12,821 nt of DNA from Phycisphaerales bacterium. GTDB lineage: Bacteria; Planctomycetota; Phycisphaerae; Phycisphaerales; UBA1924. Location of the stretch: positions 1 through 12,821 of the forward strand of contig DOJA01000239.1 of NCBI GenBank assembly GCA_003511945.1. The letters are read 5' to 3'. The notes below the pieces were generated by a model, which searched no databases, had not been told where the DNA came from, and saw only the letters and a list, made by a program, of their open reading frames with translations. Made by a program: the position numbers and the translations under genes. The stretch's first letter is position 1. Each line of letters opens with the position of its first letter. Positions 12,584 to 12,821 of the stretch are shown here, one piece after another.

Positions 12584-12821
12584 GGCAGGTGTCGGGGTTC
12601 GGGGTTCGGGGTTCGGGTGAGCGGCGCGTGGGGTGTCCCTCCCCCCGGCCCCCTCCCAAGGGGAGGGGGAGGAAGGCGGGGAGTCCATCCTGCGGTCCCG
12701 GCACAAAGAGAGGGGGAGGTCACAACTCCCGGCGTCCCTGGGGAGGGGCGCTGGGGGGGTGATTGAAGCGTGACCGGGGACTGGGGCCTCGGGTTCGTGG
12801 GTGGCGCGGTGGGTTTGCCGG
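12584..12821. repeat. G/C-run repeat region upstream of rdgB
   Basis: No gene is recognisable. Three tandem GGGGTTC units occupy 12594-12614, directly before the rdgB start. A perfect 9-bp inverted repeat (CCCCCTCCC 12649-12657, GGGAGGGGG 12661-12669) and further G-rich runs follow to the window edge. Such low-complexity tracts are common between genes in GC-rich genomes. The rdgB promoter should lie here but I cannot place it. Confidence 0.5.

Noticed and set aside
1..12821. CRISPR array, tRNA, rRNA, insertion sequence or transposase
   Set aside because: No regularly spaced direct repeats, no tRNA- or rRNA-like sequence noticed, and no transposase motifs in any coding frame.

Overview
The window is very GC-rich bacterial DNA (C or G at nearly every third codon position). 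Its gene content suggests a Planctomycetota member of the Phycisphaerae type. This rests on a secreted beta-helix protein ending in a single EF-hand/dockerin-like repeat (GDADGNGFIDFDD...), lipopolysaccharide-type sugar genes, a FlgM-like protein and several orphan lipoproteins. The assignment is inference from protein style; there is no rRNA or other marker here.

Layout, left to right: a GH57 glycosidase (+, 116-1381) faces a TVP38/VTT membrane protein (-, 1402-2193). That gene lies downstream of thymidylate kinase tmk (-, to 2933). tmk diverges from a Kdo/WaaP-like kinase (+, from 3159), and the divergent gap holds copy 1 of a two-hairpin repeat. A secreted beta-helix protein (+, 4204-5877) overlaps tail-to-tail with a minus-strand operon: HAD phosphatase (7904) -> 115-aa unknown protein -> GT9 heptosyltransferase-like protein (end 5861). 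The two junctions are GTGA and ATGA overlaps. A Fur-family regulator (8397-7936) precedes this operon. A DinB-like protein (9088-8579) follows, with repeat copy 2 at its stop codon.

The 643-nt stretch 9089-9732 has no convincing coding sequence. It does carry a minus-strand promoter candidate, internal hairpins and a good intrinsic terminator, so it may be an independent ncRNA of roughly 360 nt or a long attenuated leader of the DinB gene. Next come a SPOR-like lipoprotein (-, 10581-9733), divergent from a FlgM-like protein (+, 10883-11185). A convergent gap follows with repeat copy 3, then a small lipoprotein (-, 11915-11412), and rdgB (-, 12583-11966). The last 238 bases are G/C-run repeats with no recognisable gene.

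The kinase, HAD phosphatase and GT9 protein fit outer-membrane saccharide synthesis or modification. tmk and rdgB serve nucleotide supply and sanitation. The most notable signals are the non-coding ones: the three-copy repeat, the candidate ncRNA unit, a recurrent TANNNT-N7/8-start arrangement implying leaderless mRNAs, a G9 tract near the 5' end of the kinase gene, and a long inverted repeat upstream of the Fur-family gene.
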